DNA of 64,000 nt from Okeania sp. KiyG1. Its GTDB lineage: Bacteria; Cyanobacteriota; Cyanobacteriia; Cyanobacteriales; Microcoleaceae. Position 1 is the first letter of the stretch. Each line of letters begins with the position of its first letter. Positions 28,297 to 38,595 of the stretch are shown here, one piece after another. The stretch is taken from NCBI RefSeq assembly GCF_014132355.1, contig NZ_BLZO01000117.1:1-64000 (forward strand), written 5' to 3'. The notes under the pieces were generated by a model. It made no database searches. It was not told where the DNA came from and saw nothing but the letters and a program-made list of their open reading frames with translations. Made by a program: the position numbers and the translations under genes.

Positions 28297-29093
28297 ATGA
28301 AAGTGCTTAAGGTTATTTTGATTAGTTTTTTGGCAGTTTTACTACTGAATGGATGCGTTAAATATGAAGTGGGAATAAATTTTGAGAGCCAAAACCATGG
28401 TGAAATTGTACAACATATTAAATTAGCAGATGAGTTAAATAATTTTAGTGGGAAGATAGTTTCTGAATGGTTAAAAAGTATAGAAACTAGAGTTGATAAA
28501 TTACAAGGAAAAACACAAAAAATATCTGCTCAAGAAATTTTAGTTACAGTTCCTTTTAATAATGGTGCTGAATTAGAAGAAAAATTTAATCGTTTTTTCA
28601 ACCTATAGATACACAAGAATCTGACAATTATTCTGCGGATATTACAGCAGATTTACCTAAATTAGAATCTCATATTAAAGTAAGTCAAAAGAATTTATTT
28701 TTAGCACTGCGGAATAAATTGAGCATTGATTTAGATTTGCAGTTATCTACATCTAGTAGCAAAGTTATAGTTAATCCAAGTGAGTTATTAGATTTAGAGT
28801 TTCAATTAACTACACCTTGGGGTTTTAGCAATATTGAAGCAACTGAAAATGAGACAATAACTTATCTAAGCGATCGAGAAATTGTCTGGAAATTCAATCC
28901 AGGAGAATTAAACTCATTAGATGTGGTTTTTTGGGTTCCTAGTCCTATAGGAATAGGTACCATATTAATTGGTTTATTTGTTTATTTAGGTATAGCTTTA
29001 AAATATCAAGTACTCCCTGCTTTAGGAATTATTAAAAATAGATTAATTAACATTTATTTTTATACTATTTATGGCCTAATTTTTGAAGATTAA
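28297..29093 (+). pseudogene. DUF3153-type membrane lipoprotein, one frameshift in a T6 run
   Basis: A lipoprotein signal (MKVLKVILISFLAVLLLNGC, Cys at residue 20) is followed by VKYEVGINFESQNHGEIVQH, typical of the cyanobacterial DUF3153 family, and a C-terminal membrane helix (IGIGTILIGLFVYLGIALKY). The first frame ends at 28606-28608. Adding one T to the T6 at 28593-28598 joins FNRFF to QPIDTQESDNYSADITADL and gives a protein of about 265 aa. ATG at 28297 has AAGGGAGG 6-7 nt upstream, overlapping the end of the pmbA gene. Function unknown; envelope-located. Confidence 0.75.
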
Positions 29094-30372
29094 AAAATTA
29101 AGCTACTGCATCAAAAGTATAAAATATATGTAAGCATTTCCTACATAATGGGCAAAAAGCTATTATCAGTCAGATAGCTTACTGGGTCGGAACTACATTA
29201 ACAGCAATTAATAATAAATAATTACTTCTAAGGTTTGGGAAAGATACTTTGACCGAATAATTAATAATTAATAATTATTAATTAAATAATTCGTAAGCAT
29301 TCAGCCGTCAGCTAGCCTCCTGTGGTCGGAACTGCGAACTTCAGCTAGCCTCCTATGGTCGGAACTGCGAACTTCAGCTATTAATTTTGGGGAAGGTAAA
29401 AATAATTGAGAAATGAGACAGAATAAAAGTTACTGTTAAAGTCCCCTTCCTAAATCTTAGAAGGTAAGCATTTCCTCCGGAATGCTGCGCAAACAGCCGT
29501 CAGCTATCAGCTAGCCTCCTCCGGAGGAACTGCGGACTTCAGCTATTGCTTTTCGTGTAGCTTTAAAGCTGTATTAATTGAGCTAGAATTAATCTTACTA
29601 CAAAAGTTTTTAAAGCCTATATTCATTTAAACTATGTCCTTAAAAGCAGGGTCTTATTGCGCTCGATCTGACTACTAATAGCTGTTAGCTCCGCATTCCG
29701 CAGGAAATACTTACGAAAATATAGTATAAGTTAAACGAATTTTTACTTCATTCTTTAAAAAGCTGACAGCTGACCGCTAATAGCTGTTAGCTCCGCATTC
29801 CGCAGGAAATGCTTACCTTAGAAGTAATGAATAATTAGGGTTTGCTGATAGCTGACTGCTAATCGCTGTTAGCTCCGCATTCCGCAGGAAATGCTTACAA
29901 TAATTCAGCTTACTCAGCCTCCCCTTTCAAGGGGAAAAAAGCGGTCGATGGATGGATTGGTTTCCTAACCATATCCAATCGACCAACAGAAGAAATAATA
30001 TTTCCTTATATTTAATCAAGAATGGTTTTAACCAGAGGTAATTATCCATTATCTATTATTAATTAATGAAAGTAACTTTTTATTCTCTATAAATTTCAAA
30101 GATTGCTTTTACCGAAAAATTCTGGTATGAAACCTCCCCTTTTAAGGGGATAAAAAAAGATAATATTCGCCAAGGTCAAGCCTCCTTATTGCAGAGGTAC
30201 TGATAACTTAAATGACCTTCCCCAAAATTAATAGCTGAAGTCCGCAGTTCCTCTGCAAGAGGCTAGCTAATAACTGACGGCTTTTTGCTTACAAATATAT
30301 TGTTGTCAATCCATACTTTATCTGGTATAAATTAAGTATCGGTAGTTGTCAAAATAAATCAAAACAAAAATA
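29094..30372. repeat. Repeat mosaic: nested family C/D elements and two family B copies
   Basis: Family C pieces at about 29293-29475 and 29463-29830. The latter is nearly identical over ~350 bp to 35059-35417. A further C/D fragment is at 29836-29900, a family B copy at 29921-30052, a partial B at 30108-30170 and a C end at 30235-30292. The TAGCCTCCTNNGGTCGGAAC motif recurs. No gene. Confidence 0.7.
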
Positions 30373-30746
30373 ATGAGACCGATTAATTTTTTGCTGATTT
30401 TTTAGTTTGTTTAGCATTGGTTATATTCAGTTTACAGAATACCCAATTAACTACAATCAAACTTATTCAAGGTATTGAATTTGAAGCACCTTTATCTGTA
30501 GAACTTGTAATTGCTACAGGGTTAGGAGCTATTTTGGCATGGGTATTTAACTTGTGGTCAAGAGTGCAACGTACCATCACAACTTTCGGAGAAATGCGAG
30601 AAATTCGTAGCAGAAATAAACGCATTAAAGAATTAGAAAAAGATATGGAACGCTATCAAGAAGAACTGATTCAAAGAGCTAGTTTACCTGCAGCAGAAAC
30701 TGTATCTGAAACAGGGAAATCTGCTGAAGCAGAAGCTTCTAAATAA
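30373..30746 (+). pseudogene. LapA-family (DUF1049) membrane protein, frameshift in a T6 run
   Basis: The intact C-terminal frame begins VIFSLQNTQLTTIKLIQG (the first membrane hairpin end), then LSVELVIATGLGAILAWVFN (second helix) and a coiled coil RNKRIKELEKDMERYQEELI. This is the LapA/DUF1049 layout of two helices plus coiled coil. ATG at 30373 reads MRPINFLLIF and then meets TAG; one more T in the T6 at 30398-30403 gives MRPINFLLIFLVCLALVIFS, the expected N-terminus. In E. coli LapA works in LPS assembly control; in cyanobacteria the role is unknown. If the frameshift is real, a shortened protein from TTG 30417 would lack the first helix. Confidence 0.75.
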
Positions 30747-31386
30747 AATCATAATTAGTTAAGCTAGCAGAAATATCGCCTGAGATAGATCGAAATGTTC
30801 TTCTATATAGATATTTAAAGATTTATGACCGAAAGCAAATAATGTAATTAATAATGAATAATTAATAACTCAAAGGCAAATATTTCATTATTAATTGCTA
30901 ATTGTTAATTGTTAATTGTTAATTGTAGAGGTGGGGTATCCCTTGTTAGCTCAGTCAATGTCTACATAGTAGAGTCGCTGAGAAGTCCACATTTGATTCT
31001 TGTAATCTAGTGTGGGAGTATGTCACTTACTCTAAATAGGGCTTGCTGAATAAATCTCAAAGCATTTACAGGTAAAGGTTTTAGACTTTTTAGGTCTGAA
31101 ATACCTTGGTTTTCAGCCCTTCATGCTCATGCATGGAGCGTATTTTGGGCGAGAGTTGGGCAAAAAAATACTCCCGTACGGACGTTCCATGCAACGTCCC
31201 TACCCTACTCCCCTACTCCCCTCCTGGGAGGGAGGGGCGAGGGTGGGTCCCCTACTCCTGAAAAAGACTTTTTCAGCAAACCCTAAATAGTCCTGCGCTT
31301 ACTAGAAAGCGCGAATTCTTAGGTTAAGAAATTTCTAAGTTAATCTGAGAATTATTTATATAAAAGTATAGGAAAAAACTACAGAC
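30747..31386. repeat. Gap with TTGTTAA heptamers and family A MITE (31037-31286)
   Basis: Family A begins AATAGGGCTTGCTGAATAAA and ends TTTTTCAGCAAACCCTAAAT. It contains a palindrome at about 31177-31203 (GGACGTTCCATGCAACGTCC) and a CCTCCTGGGAGGGAGG block. The final 100 bp before scpA hold no recognised element. Confidence 0.7.
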
Positions 31387-32232
31387 ATGACAGTTGGAGT
31401 TCCTCAAGTTTCAGAAACCGTTTCAGAAGGAATTGCTTTACTCACAAACTTAGCAGAAAAGGGAGAAATTAATCCTTGGGATGTTCAAGTAATTGACGTA
31501 ATAGACCGCTACTTAAGCAAACTAACTCCTGAGTCAAATATTTCTGCAAATGATGACTTTACAAATTTGTCTCAGTCAGGTCAAGCATTTTTATACGCAT
31601 CTATATTAGTATGGCTAAAAGCAGACCACTTAGCTAATTCAGAATCATCTGAAACAAATTCAGAAATATCTGAAGAAGTCCAAATTCCAGAAGCAGAAAC
31701 TTTTGAAACACCAAAAACACCACTGAAATTAGAACAACAATTGCGTCGTCGTGCTGTTGCTCCTTCTCAGCGCAAACGTCGAGTCACCCTTCAAGAATTA
31801 ATCGACCAGTTACAACTAATCAAATCTACTATAGAAGATAGAAAAGCACGTCCCCGGACTCGCAAAACTAGCTCAAAAGCAAGAGAGCAAGCAGCTAGAG
31901 CAATTGCAGAGTTAGCCCACCAGGAAAATTTAGTAGATACAGCTAGTGACCTAGAAAAGTTACTATTAGAAGAATTACCAAATTATAGTGAAGGTTGTCT
32001 GGAATTCGATCGCCTTTTGGAATTGTGGTCCTCAGTATTACAGTCCAAAGCTGAAAATGAACATACTCATGTCCAAGTCAATCATGATCGAGTAGGTGTA
32101 TTTTGGGCATTACTACTCCTTTCTGCTCAGTCTAAAGTTGAGTTATCTCAAGAAGAATTTTATCAAGATATTAGAATCCGTACTATATCATCTACTTCTG
32201 AGGGGCGATCGGTTTTAGAGAATAATTGTTAA
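31387..32232 (+). CDS. scpA: Segregation and condensation protein A (kleisin)
   Basis: 281 aa. ScpA is the kleisin bridging SMC heads in bacterial condensin. N-terminal helices have the family look (SEGIALLTNLAEKGEINPWD ... VIDVIDRYLSKL ... FLYASILVWLKADHLAN). A variable Glu/Ser-rich linker at about 90-118 is followed by LEQQLRRRAVAPSQRKRRVT and TLQELIDQLQLIKSTIEDRK. The C-terminal winged-helix part has DRVGVFWALLLLSAQSKVEL. No scpB is adjacent. ATG start at 31387. Cyanobacterial ScpA proteins are divergent, so the call rests on overall pattern. Confidence 0.85.
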   Translation: MTVGVPQVSETVSEGIALLTNLAEKGEINPWDVQVIDVIDRYLSKLTPESNISANDDFTNLSQSGQAFLYASILVWLKADHLANSESSETNSEISEEVQIPEAETFETPKTPLKLEQQLRRRAVAPSQRKRRVTLQELIDQLQLIKSTIEDRKARPRTRKTSSKAREQAARAIAELAHQENLVDTASDLEKLLLEELPNYSEGCLEFDRLLELWSSVLQSKAENEHTHVQVNHDRVGVFWALLLLSAQSKVELSQEEFYQDIRIRTISSTSEGRSVLENNC

Positions 32233-32560
32233 TGCCTTCTTTACTAAAACTCAAAATTTGGAACTTTAATTTATATCTGAAAGCTGAAAATTAGAAAACA
32301 TCCAAGAAAAATTATTTATCCGATATTTATACATATCACCTAGAAAAATGTGTCCAGTAGTTCAATGTTTAGCCAAAATATAAACAAAATATTGGTAAAT
32401 CAAAACTTATCGATCTACCTTTAAATAGGAAAATTGAAATATTCTCATTTTGCTTTTCTCTCTGTTAATCTGAGATTTTAACGGAGTGAACTGTGTTAGC
32501 TGAGAACACAGATATAAGTATTTTAGTATTTTTGGCATTTTTAAGGTGGAGGAAACCAAA
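32233..32560. other. Spacer, nothing recognised except the ribosome site of the next gene
   Basis: AT-rich sequence without heptamer arrays or known repeats. AAGGTGGAGG at 32542-32551 precedes the ATG at 32561. Confidence 0.5.
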
Positions 32561-33727
32561 ATGAAAGCCATGATTCTGGCCGCAGGTAAGGGAACTCGTG
32601 TTCGTCCAATTACTTATCGTATTCCTAAACCAATGATTCCTATTCTGCAAAAACCAGTAATGGAATTTTTGGTAGAGTTGCTTCGTCAACATGGTGTTGA
32701 CCAAATTATGGTCAATGTTAGCCATTTAGCAAAGGAAATAGAGGACTATTTTCGTGATGGTCAAAAGTTTGGGGTAGATATTGCTTATTCTTTTGAAGGA
32801 CGAATTGAGGATGGAAACTTGATTGGGGAAGCACTGGGTTCTGCTGGTGGTATGAAGCGAATTCAAGACTTTTATCCTTACTTTGATGATACTTTTATAG
32901 TCCTTTGTGGTGATGCTTTGATAGATTTGGATTTGACCGCAGCGCTTAAATGGCACAAAGAAAAAGGATCGATGGCTACCGTGATTATGAAATCTATTCC
33001 TCGCGAACTGGTTTCTAGTTATGGTGTTGTAGTGACAGATGAAGCAGGGCGAATTCAATCTTTTCAAGAGAAGCCAAAAGTTGAAGAAGCTCTTAGTACT
33101 GATATTAATACTGGTATTTATATTTTTGAGCCAAAAGTGCTTGATTATATTCCGTCTGGTATGGAATTTGATATTGGTAGTCAGTTATTTCCCAAGTTGG
33201 TGGAGATAGGAGCGCCGTTTTATGGTGTGGCAATGGATTTTGAATGGGTGGATATTGGAAAAGTTCCAGACTACTGGCGAGCAATTAGTGATGTACTTAT
33301 GGGGCAAGTGAAAAATGTTTCTATCCCTGGTAAGGAAGTCTTTCCAGGAATTTATACTGGCTTAAATGTGGCAGTCAACTGGGATCAGGTTGATATCGAA
33401 GGACCTGTTTATATTGGTGGTATGACTAGGATTGAGGATGGGGCAAAAATTGTTGGACCTACTATGATTGGTCCCAACTGCTGGATTTGTAGTGGTGCTA
33501 CTGTTGATAGCAGTGTAATTTTTGAGTATTCTCGTTTAGGTCCTGGAGCTCGTTTGATTGATAAGTTAGTATTTGGTCGCTATTGTGTGGATAAGACTGG
33601 AGCTTCAATTGATCTTCAAGCTGCTGCTCTTGATTGGCTAATTACTGATACTCGTCATCCTTTCCCTTGCGATCCTCCTGCTGAACATGAAACTATTAAG
33701 GATATTTTGCAGGAAAATGGCGGTTAA
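32561..33727 (+). CDS. NDP-sugar pyrophosphorylase (mannose-1-phosphate guanylyltransferase type)
   Basis: 388 aa. The N-terminal nucleotidyltransferase has the signature MKAMILAAGKGTRVRPITYR, then KPMIPILQKPVMEFLVELL, EALGSAGGMKRIQ, LCGDALIDLDL and WVDIGKVPDYW. The C-terminal left-handed beta-helix has hexapeptide-like repeats (VYIGGMTRIEDGAKIVGPTM, IGPNCWICSGATVDSSVIF). It makes an NDP-sugar, probably GDP-mannose, for glycans. The base and sugar are not fixed by sequence alone. ATG 32561 has an excellent ribosome site (GGTGGAGG); an upstream in-frame GTG overlaps that site and is rejected. Confidence 0.9.
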   Translation: MKAMILAAGKGTRVRPITYRIPKPMIPILQKPVMEFLVELLRQHGVDQIMVNVSHLAKEIEDYFRDGQKFGVDIAYSFEGRIEDGNLIGEALGSAGGMKRIQDFYPYFDDTFIVLCGDALIDLDLTAALKWHKEKGSMATVIMKSIPRELVSSYGVVVTDEAGRIQSFQEKPKVEEALSTDINTGIYIFEPKVLDYIPSGMEFDIGSQLFPKLVEIGAPFYGVAMDFEWVDIGKVPDYWRAISDVLMGQVKNVSIPGKEVFPGIYTGLNVAVNWDQVDIEGPVYIGGMTRIEDGAKIVGPTMIGPNCWICSGATVDSSVIFEYSRLGPGARLIDKLVFGRYCVDKTGASIDLQAAALDWLITDTRHPFPCDPPAEHETIKDILQENGG

Positions 33728-34028
33728 CTTGTATTGAACAAGGAAGGGTTGTTAACGAAGTCAGAAGTCAGAAGTCAGAAGCGGTGCGACCCCGCGACGA
33801 CGCCAGCTCGCTTGCGGTCGGACCCCGCGACGACGCCAGCTCGCTTGCGGAACGCCGACCAAGAGAGGGAATGCGCACCAAGAGAGTCAGAAGTTTTTTT
33901 GTAACGGGGATTAGAGCAATGCTCCAAAAATATTTCGCCTTAAAAGACGGGGTTGCGCGACCCAATTATGTTGATAAATTTTTTGAGGGTGTGTCGTCTT
34001 TTCTATAGATAGATGAGAATTCTAGGAA

Positions 34029-34326
34029 TTGACATCCTCCCGACGTTGCGCATGGCGCGACAACACGGGACTCCTAAACCTCGCGGCTCAGGACTTTCTG
34101 CTTCCTCTTGACAGAGGAGCTGCGCTAACGTAGCACCTGCCTCCGAGGCCAAACCTCTTTCTGGTCTTACGGTCGCTCCACAGACTGACACTGCTAGCCC
34201 AGCAGCCTAATTCTGTTTAGAATAGCATACCCTTGTAAAAACCGCAAGATTGATTGGTTTTTCCTCCGGAATGCTACGCAAACATCCCGACGCTCCCCTT
34301 CGGGAGAGCGCGGGTCTTCAACCAAC
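34029..34326 (-). mobile_element. Internally deleted IS200/IS605 element (MITE-like)
   Basis: The right end (34029 to about 34075, read GGATGTCAA on the minus strand) and a tnpB 3' scrap (SVCGATVRPERG, about 34150-34191) are joined directly to a left end like that at 19085-19142 (AAGATTGATTGG ... GAGAGCGCGGGT). Nearly all of tnpB is gone. A family D repeat interrupts the left end at 34262-34283. The pieces needed for excision may remain, but no transposase is present. Confidence 0.75.
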
Positions 34327-35058
34327 GTTGAAATAAGAGTTATTAATTTGTTGAGTTGATACTTTAGAAATTAGCAGAATATAGTTTATATCCACTATAG
34401 TATATGAGCAATATTTTCCTGGCTGCACAATGTTTGCAGAGTATTGTATCAGTAAAGTCACTACCGAATTATTCACAAAGAAGTGGCAATTTCTAAGGTA
34501 TTTAAACTGTGAAAACAATTAAAAACCTAATTCTCAAAAATTTTATGAGAGGAGATAATAGTGAATTAGATGGTTTAGCAACTGTTTGCTATTATCAGCA
34601 AAAATAAGTAAGTTCCTTCATTAAATTTTCTACAGTTTATAGTAGAAGGAAAAAGGAAATTCTGAAGGAATAGGTTGGGTTGAGGAATCTGAAACCGTTT
34701 AACACTTCGTTCTACAAGGGCCTACATTTTTCGGTTGAACTTCCTACTTTTTCAGCAAACCCTAATTAGGACTTGCTGATTAAATCTAAAAGCACCCTTT
34801 TGATAAAGGTTTTATATCATGTCCGGTAGCATCGGTATTGTATAGCTAAAGTAAGGAAGACCGAAGTTGGAAGAAGGAAGAAGAAAGAAGGAAAAACCTT
34901 AAATATGGTAGATATTACCCTAGCTTTTATAGCCCTAGACATTAAGGTGTTTGACATGAATAGAAGCAGCAAACCCAAATGTATTTCCCTGTTGCCTATT
35001 GTTTTCCGGAACTGTTGCCTTGCCCCTATACACGCTCCTATACTAACGGACATGATAT

Positions 35059-35417
35059 AGTAAGCATTTCCTCCGGAATGCTCCGCAAACAGCCGTCAGC
35101 TAGCCTCCTATGGTCAGAACTGCGGACTTCAGCTAGCCTCCTGTGGTCGGAACTGCGGACTTCAGCTATTGCTTTTCCTGTGGCTTTAAAGCTGTATTAA
35201 TTGAGCTAGAATTAATCTTACTACAAAAGTTGTTAAAGTCTATATTCATTTAAACTATGTCCTTAAAAGCAGGGTCTTATTGCGCTCGAGCTGACTACTA
35301 ATAGCTGTTAGCTCCGCATTCCGCAGGAAATACTTACGAAAATATAGTATAAGTTAAACGAATTTTTACTTCATTCTTTAAAAAGCTGACAGCTGACCGC
35401 TAATAGCTGAATGCTTA
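35059..35417. repeat. Long family C/D composite repeat
   Basis: Nearly identical to 29463-29810, including GTAAGCATTTCCTCCGGAAT at the start, GCTTTAAAGCTGTATTAATT, GCAGGGTCTTATTGCGCTCG and the GCTGACCGCTAATAGCTG end. It ends here with GAATGCTTAC, the family C terminus. Confidence 0.8.
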
Positions 35418-35547
35418 CATGATATAAGCATTTAAAGGAGTGAAAAAAATGCCTGGTATCACGTTGAAAACCCTGAAAAACTTAGCATAAAAGTCAGGAG
35501 GGATAGCAGAAAAATTAAGGGAAAAATATATCCAACTATCTCTTAAA

Positions 35548-35860
35548 TTAGGGCTTGCTGATTAAATCTAAAAGTACTCTTTTGATAAAGGTAAGCGCCT
35601 TTTTAGGTTGAAAAAAGTGTCTAGTTTTTAGTTGAAAACCCTCAAAAACTTAGCATAAAAGGCAGGGGGGATAGCAGAAAAATTACAATCGACAAATATA
35701 TCCGACTATCTCCTAATTAATTCCTCGTTTCTCCTAACTACTCCCCCGCTCCCCTACTCCCCTACTCCCCTACTCCCCTACTCCCCTACTCCCCTACTCC
35801 CCCGCTCCCCCGCTCCCCGCTCCCCTACTCCTGAAAAAGACTTTTTCAGCAAACCCTAAT
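35548..35860. repeat. Family A MITE supplying the speA stop codon
   Basis: Starts TTAGGGCTTGCTGATTAAAT and ends CTTTTTCAGCAAACCCTAAT. It contains a CTACTCCC octamer array (35750-35830). The CTA at 35856-35858, inside the terminal repeat, is the TAG stop of speA. Confidence 0.75.
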
Positions 35861-37928
35861 TACTTAAATAAGTGTAACTGCTGAGACTATTTTCATAATT
35901 TTGTAGTAGCATTCTTGACTCTTTAATGGTAATTTTTTCTTCTTGTAAAGCTTGCTCAGTTTGACGACGAATACTTTCTACTAAACCATCAGAATTATAC
36001 TGAACATAATTTAATACTTCTGTCATTGTGTCGCCTTTAACAACGTGTTCGATTTTGTAACCTGAAGGGGTTAATTTAATATGCAAAACATTAACATCAC
36101 CAAATAGGTTATGTAGATTACCCATTATTTCTTGATAAGCACCTCCAAGAAACATTGCTAGATAGTAAGGTTGAAAATTAGAAGCAATTTCTTTTGAGTA
36201 ATTTTCTAATGTTTGACTGGCGAAATCTTCAGAATATTTCTCGCTAACTTGAGTTTGAAGAGGATGTAATTCTAATAGTGACTTGACATCTCGTAGATCG
36301 ATAAATTGCTCTATTTTTCCATCACTATCGCAGGTAAGGTCAGCTAATATAGCTTTTTCTGTAGGTTCTTCATCTAACCTATGAATAGGCATAATTGGAA
36401 ATAATTGATTAATCGCCCAACTATCAGGAGCAGATTGAAAAACAGAAAGATTAATGTAATAAATAGATGCCATGATTTTTTCTAGTTCTTCTAAATCATC
36501 TGGAATATATTCAGAGCCTTTTAATATCTCTTGAATTTTCCGAAAACATCCCCAGTAAAGTTGTTCTACTTTGGCGCGATCGCTAATACTCAGATATCCA
36601 AAATTAAATAGGCTAATAGATTCTTCTTTGAATTGAATTGCATCGTGATATGCTTCCTGGTAATTATTTTTGTTAATAGATTGATAAGTTTCGTAGAGGT
36701 TTTGTAGAATTAAATGCTCGTCTTTTTCAACAACTTCCGGTTCTTCTTTTGGAACTTGACTAACTCCTAAAACATCAAAAATTAGAACTGATTGATGAGA
36801 TGCAACAGCTCTGCCACTTTCACTAACTAATATAGGTGGTAATATATTTTTCTCTTCACAAGCTTCTTTTACTTCTGCCACAATATCATTGGCATAGTTC
36901 TGCATATCATAGTTTTTGGAAGCATAAAACTTACTTTTTGAGCCATCATAATCAACAGCTAAACCACCACCGACATCTAAGTATTTCATATTAGCTCCTA
37001 GTTGAGCTAATTCTACATAAATTTGACTTGCTTCTCTAATAGCATCTTTAATTACACTAATTGAAGAAATTTGAGAACCGATATGAAAATGTAAGAGCTG
37101 CAAAGAATCTAAAATATCTGCATTTTTTAACTGATTAACAACTTGAATTATTTCTGGAATACCAAGACCAAATTTAGCGCGATCGCCTGTAGTTCCTGCC
37201 CAACGACCGATACCTTTAGTGCTGAGTTTTACTCGAACTCCTACTGCGGGTTTAATATTTAGTTTTCGACTAGCTTCTATTACTAACTGCACTTCTTCTA
37301 GTTGTTCTATCACAATTATTGTTTTCTTTCCTAACCCTTGAGCTAGCATTGCTGTCTCAATATATTCTCGGTCTTTATAGCCATTACAAATTATTAGTGC
37401 ATCTGTCGTATTCAAGGTAGCTATAGCAATTAACAATTCTGGTTTTGAACCTGCTTCTAAACCAAATTTATGAGGCTTACCAAATTCAACAATTTCTTCT
37501 ACTAATTGACGATTTTGATTACATTTGACTGGAAATACACCACGATAAATATTTTGATATTTATAACGAGCGATCGCCTTAGAAAAACAAGCATTTAAAC
37601 GTTCAATTCTATCTTCGAGAATATCGGAAAATCTAATAATTAAAGGTAATCCTATATTTCTTTGTTGAATAGATTCAATCAGTTCAAATAGGTCTATTGA
37701 ACCTCCTAGATCGCCTTTAGGAGAAACTGTAATATGACCGGCAGAATTAATTGAGAAATAAGGATTACCCCATCCTTGAATTCTATATAATTTCTCACTA
37801 TCTTCAATAGTCCATACTTTTTTTTGTTCAGGGTTTATCCGCTCAATTTCTGTTTTAGAAGTATTAGTTAATGATGTGTTATTTGAAATATCAGAAGTAT
37901 TTTGATTTATAGTTGACTGTAAATCCAT
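35856..37928 (-). CDS. speA: Biosynthetic arginine decarboxylase
   Basis: 690 aa PLP enzyme converting arginine to agmatine for polyamine synthesis. The N-terminal ~30 residues are Ser/Thr/Asn-rich and variable. The PLP-barrel has the Schiff-base lysine in FPVKCNQN (K135). Further motifs are GLEAGSKPEL, ICNGYKD, LHFHIGSQI, YLDVGGGLAVDYDGS and SESGRAVASHQS. The C-terminal part has TCDSDGKI with the active-site Cys and FLGGAYQEIMGNLHNLFG. Length is normal for SpeA. The last residues and stop come from the end of an inserted MITE. ATG at 37928. Confidence 0.97.
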   Translation of the reverse strand: MDLQSTINQNTSDISNNTSLTNTSKTEIERINPEQKKVWTIEDSEKLYRIQGWGNPYFSINSAGHITVSPKGDLGGSIDLFELIESIQQRNIGLPLIIRFSDILEDRIERLNACFSKAIARYKYQNIYRGVFPVKCNQNRQLVEEIVEFGKPHKFGLEAGSKPELLIAIATLNTTDALIICNGYKDREYIETAMLAQGLGKKTIIVIEQLEEVQLVIEASRKLNIKPAVGVRVKLSTKGIGRWAGTTGDRAKFGLGIPEIIQVVNQLKNADILDSLQLLHFHIGSQISSISVIKDAIREASQIYVELAQLGANMKYLDVGGGLAVDYDGSKSKFYASKNYDMQNYANDIVAEVKEACEEKNILPPILVSESGRAVASHQSVLIFDVLGVSQVPKEEPEVVEKDEHLILQNLYETYQSINKNNYQEAYHDAIQFKEESISLFNFGYLSISDRAKVEQLYWGCFRKIQEILKGSEYIPDDLEELEKIMASIYYINLSVFQSAPDSWAINQLFPIMPIHRLDEEPTEKAILADLTCDSDGKIEQFIDLRDVKSLLELHPLQTQVSEKYSEDFASQTLENYSKEIASNFQPYYLAMFLGGAYQEIMGNLHNLFGDVNVLHIKLTPSGYKIEHVVKGDTMTEVLNYVQYNSDGLVESIRRQTEQALQEEKITIKESRMLLQNYENSLSSYTYLSN

Positions 37929-38595
37929 GAAGTGTTTTACTTTTAATATACTAAGATTGGAATAATTGTAACTTAATTACTGGTAAATTCGGATAATTAA
38001 GCATTAACGCTAGGTGTAGTAGCAAAAAACTATAGCACAACACTATAGGTAGTGTTTGCTCTCATACAATCCATTTAAAAAGAGATGGGGAGATAGGGAG
38101 GTGGAGAGTATTTTTCAACCTTTTTTCCCTTATGTCTTCCCTCCACTTTCTAACTGCTGACTCCTGTTTGCGGAGCATAACCTAGGAAATTCTGACTCCT
38201 GGCAAAAAAACTGAATCGCCGATCAAGATACTATCAGGGTTCTATAATTAAGTGCCCCAGTCATTTCAGTTATCAGTTATCAGTTATCAGTTATCAGTAC
38301 CTCTACCTGTTTGCGCAGCATTCCCCAGGAAAGTATTGGGATTGAAATATTGAACTTGATTTTCTCTTGGTCGATTGGATATGGCGAGGGGACCTCGCCA
38401 TCCCTCGACCGCTTTTTTATCCCCTTGTAGAGCGGTAGCTCGCGGCGCAGCCAAGGGGAGGCTATTGACCTTATTTTTTGGTCAAGAATTAAATCTTCAA
38501 CCGAAAAATTTTTTGCCACACAAATATTCAGGGGGAAAGCGTCAAATCAGGTTAATCTGTATTGTGTATTCAGAAAATTTTTGAGGAGTATCAGT
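37929..38595. repeat. Gap with heptamers, family D and family B copy
   Basis: TTATCAG heptamers at 38265-38300, a family D repeat at 38309-38333 and a family B element at 38343-38510 whose hairpin is GGCGAGGGGACCTCGCC. GAGGAG at 38583-38588 is the ndk ribosome site. Confidence 0.65.

Larger units (their letters stand above)
33728..35547. repeat. Long gene-free repeat mosaic
   Basis: Holds GTCAGAA heptamers; family M (33780-33895) inside family E (about 33753-33995); the deleted IS at 34029-34326; plain AT-rich sequence (34330-34640); two family A end fragments head to tail (34741-34830); CTTCTTC-type heptamers; and a long family C/D copy at 35059-35417. From 35420 to 35547 there is a further degenerate A-like segment. 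No gene is supported in 1.8 kb. Confidence 0.65.

Noticed and set aside
33784-34008. Arg/Asp-rich frame after the nucleotidyltransferase gene
   Set aside because: Made of the family M GC-rich repeat, also found inside another gene at 3246-3335; not a gene by itself.
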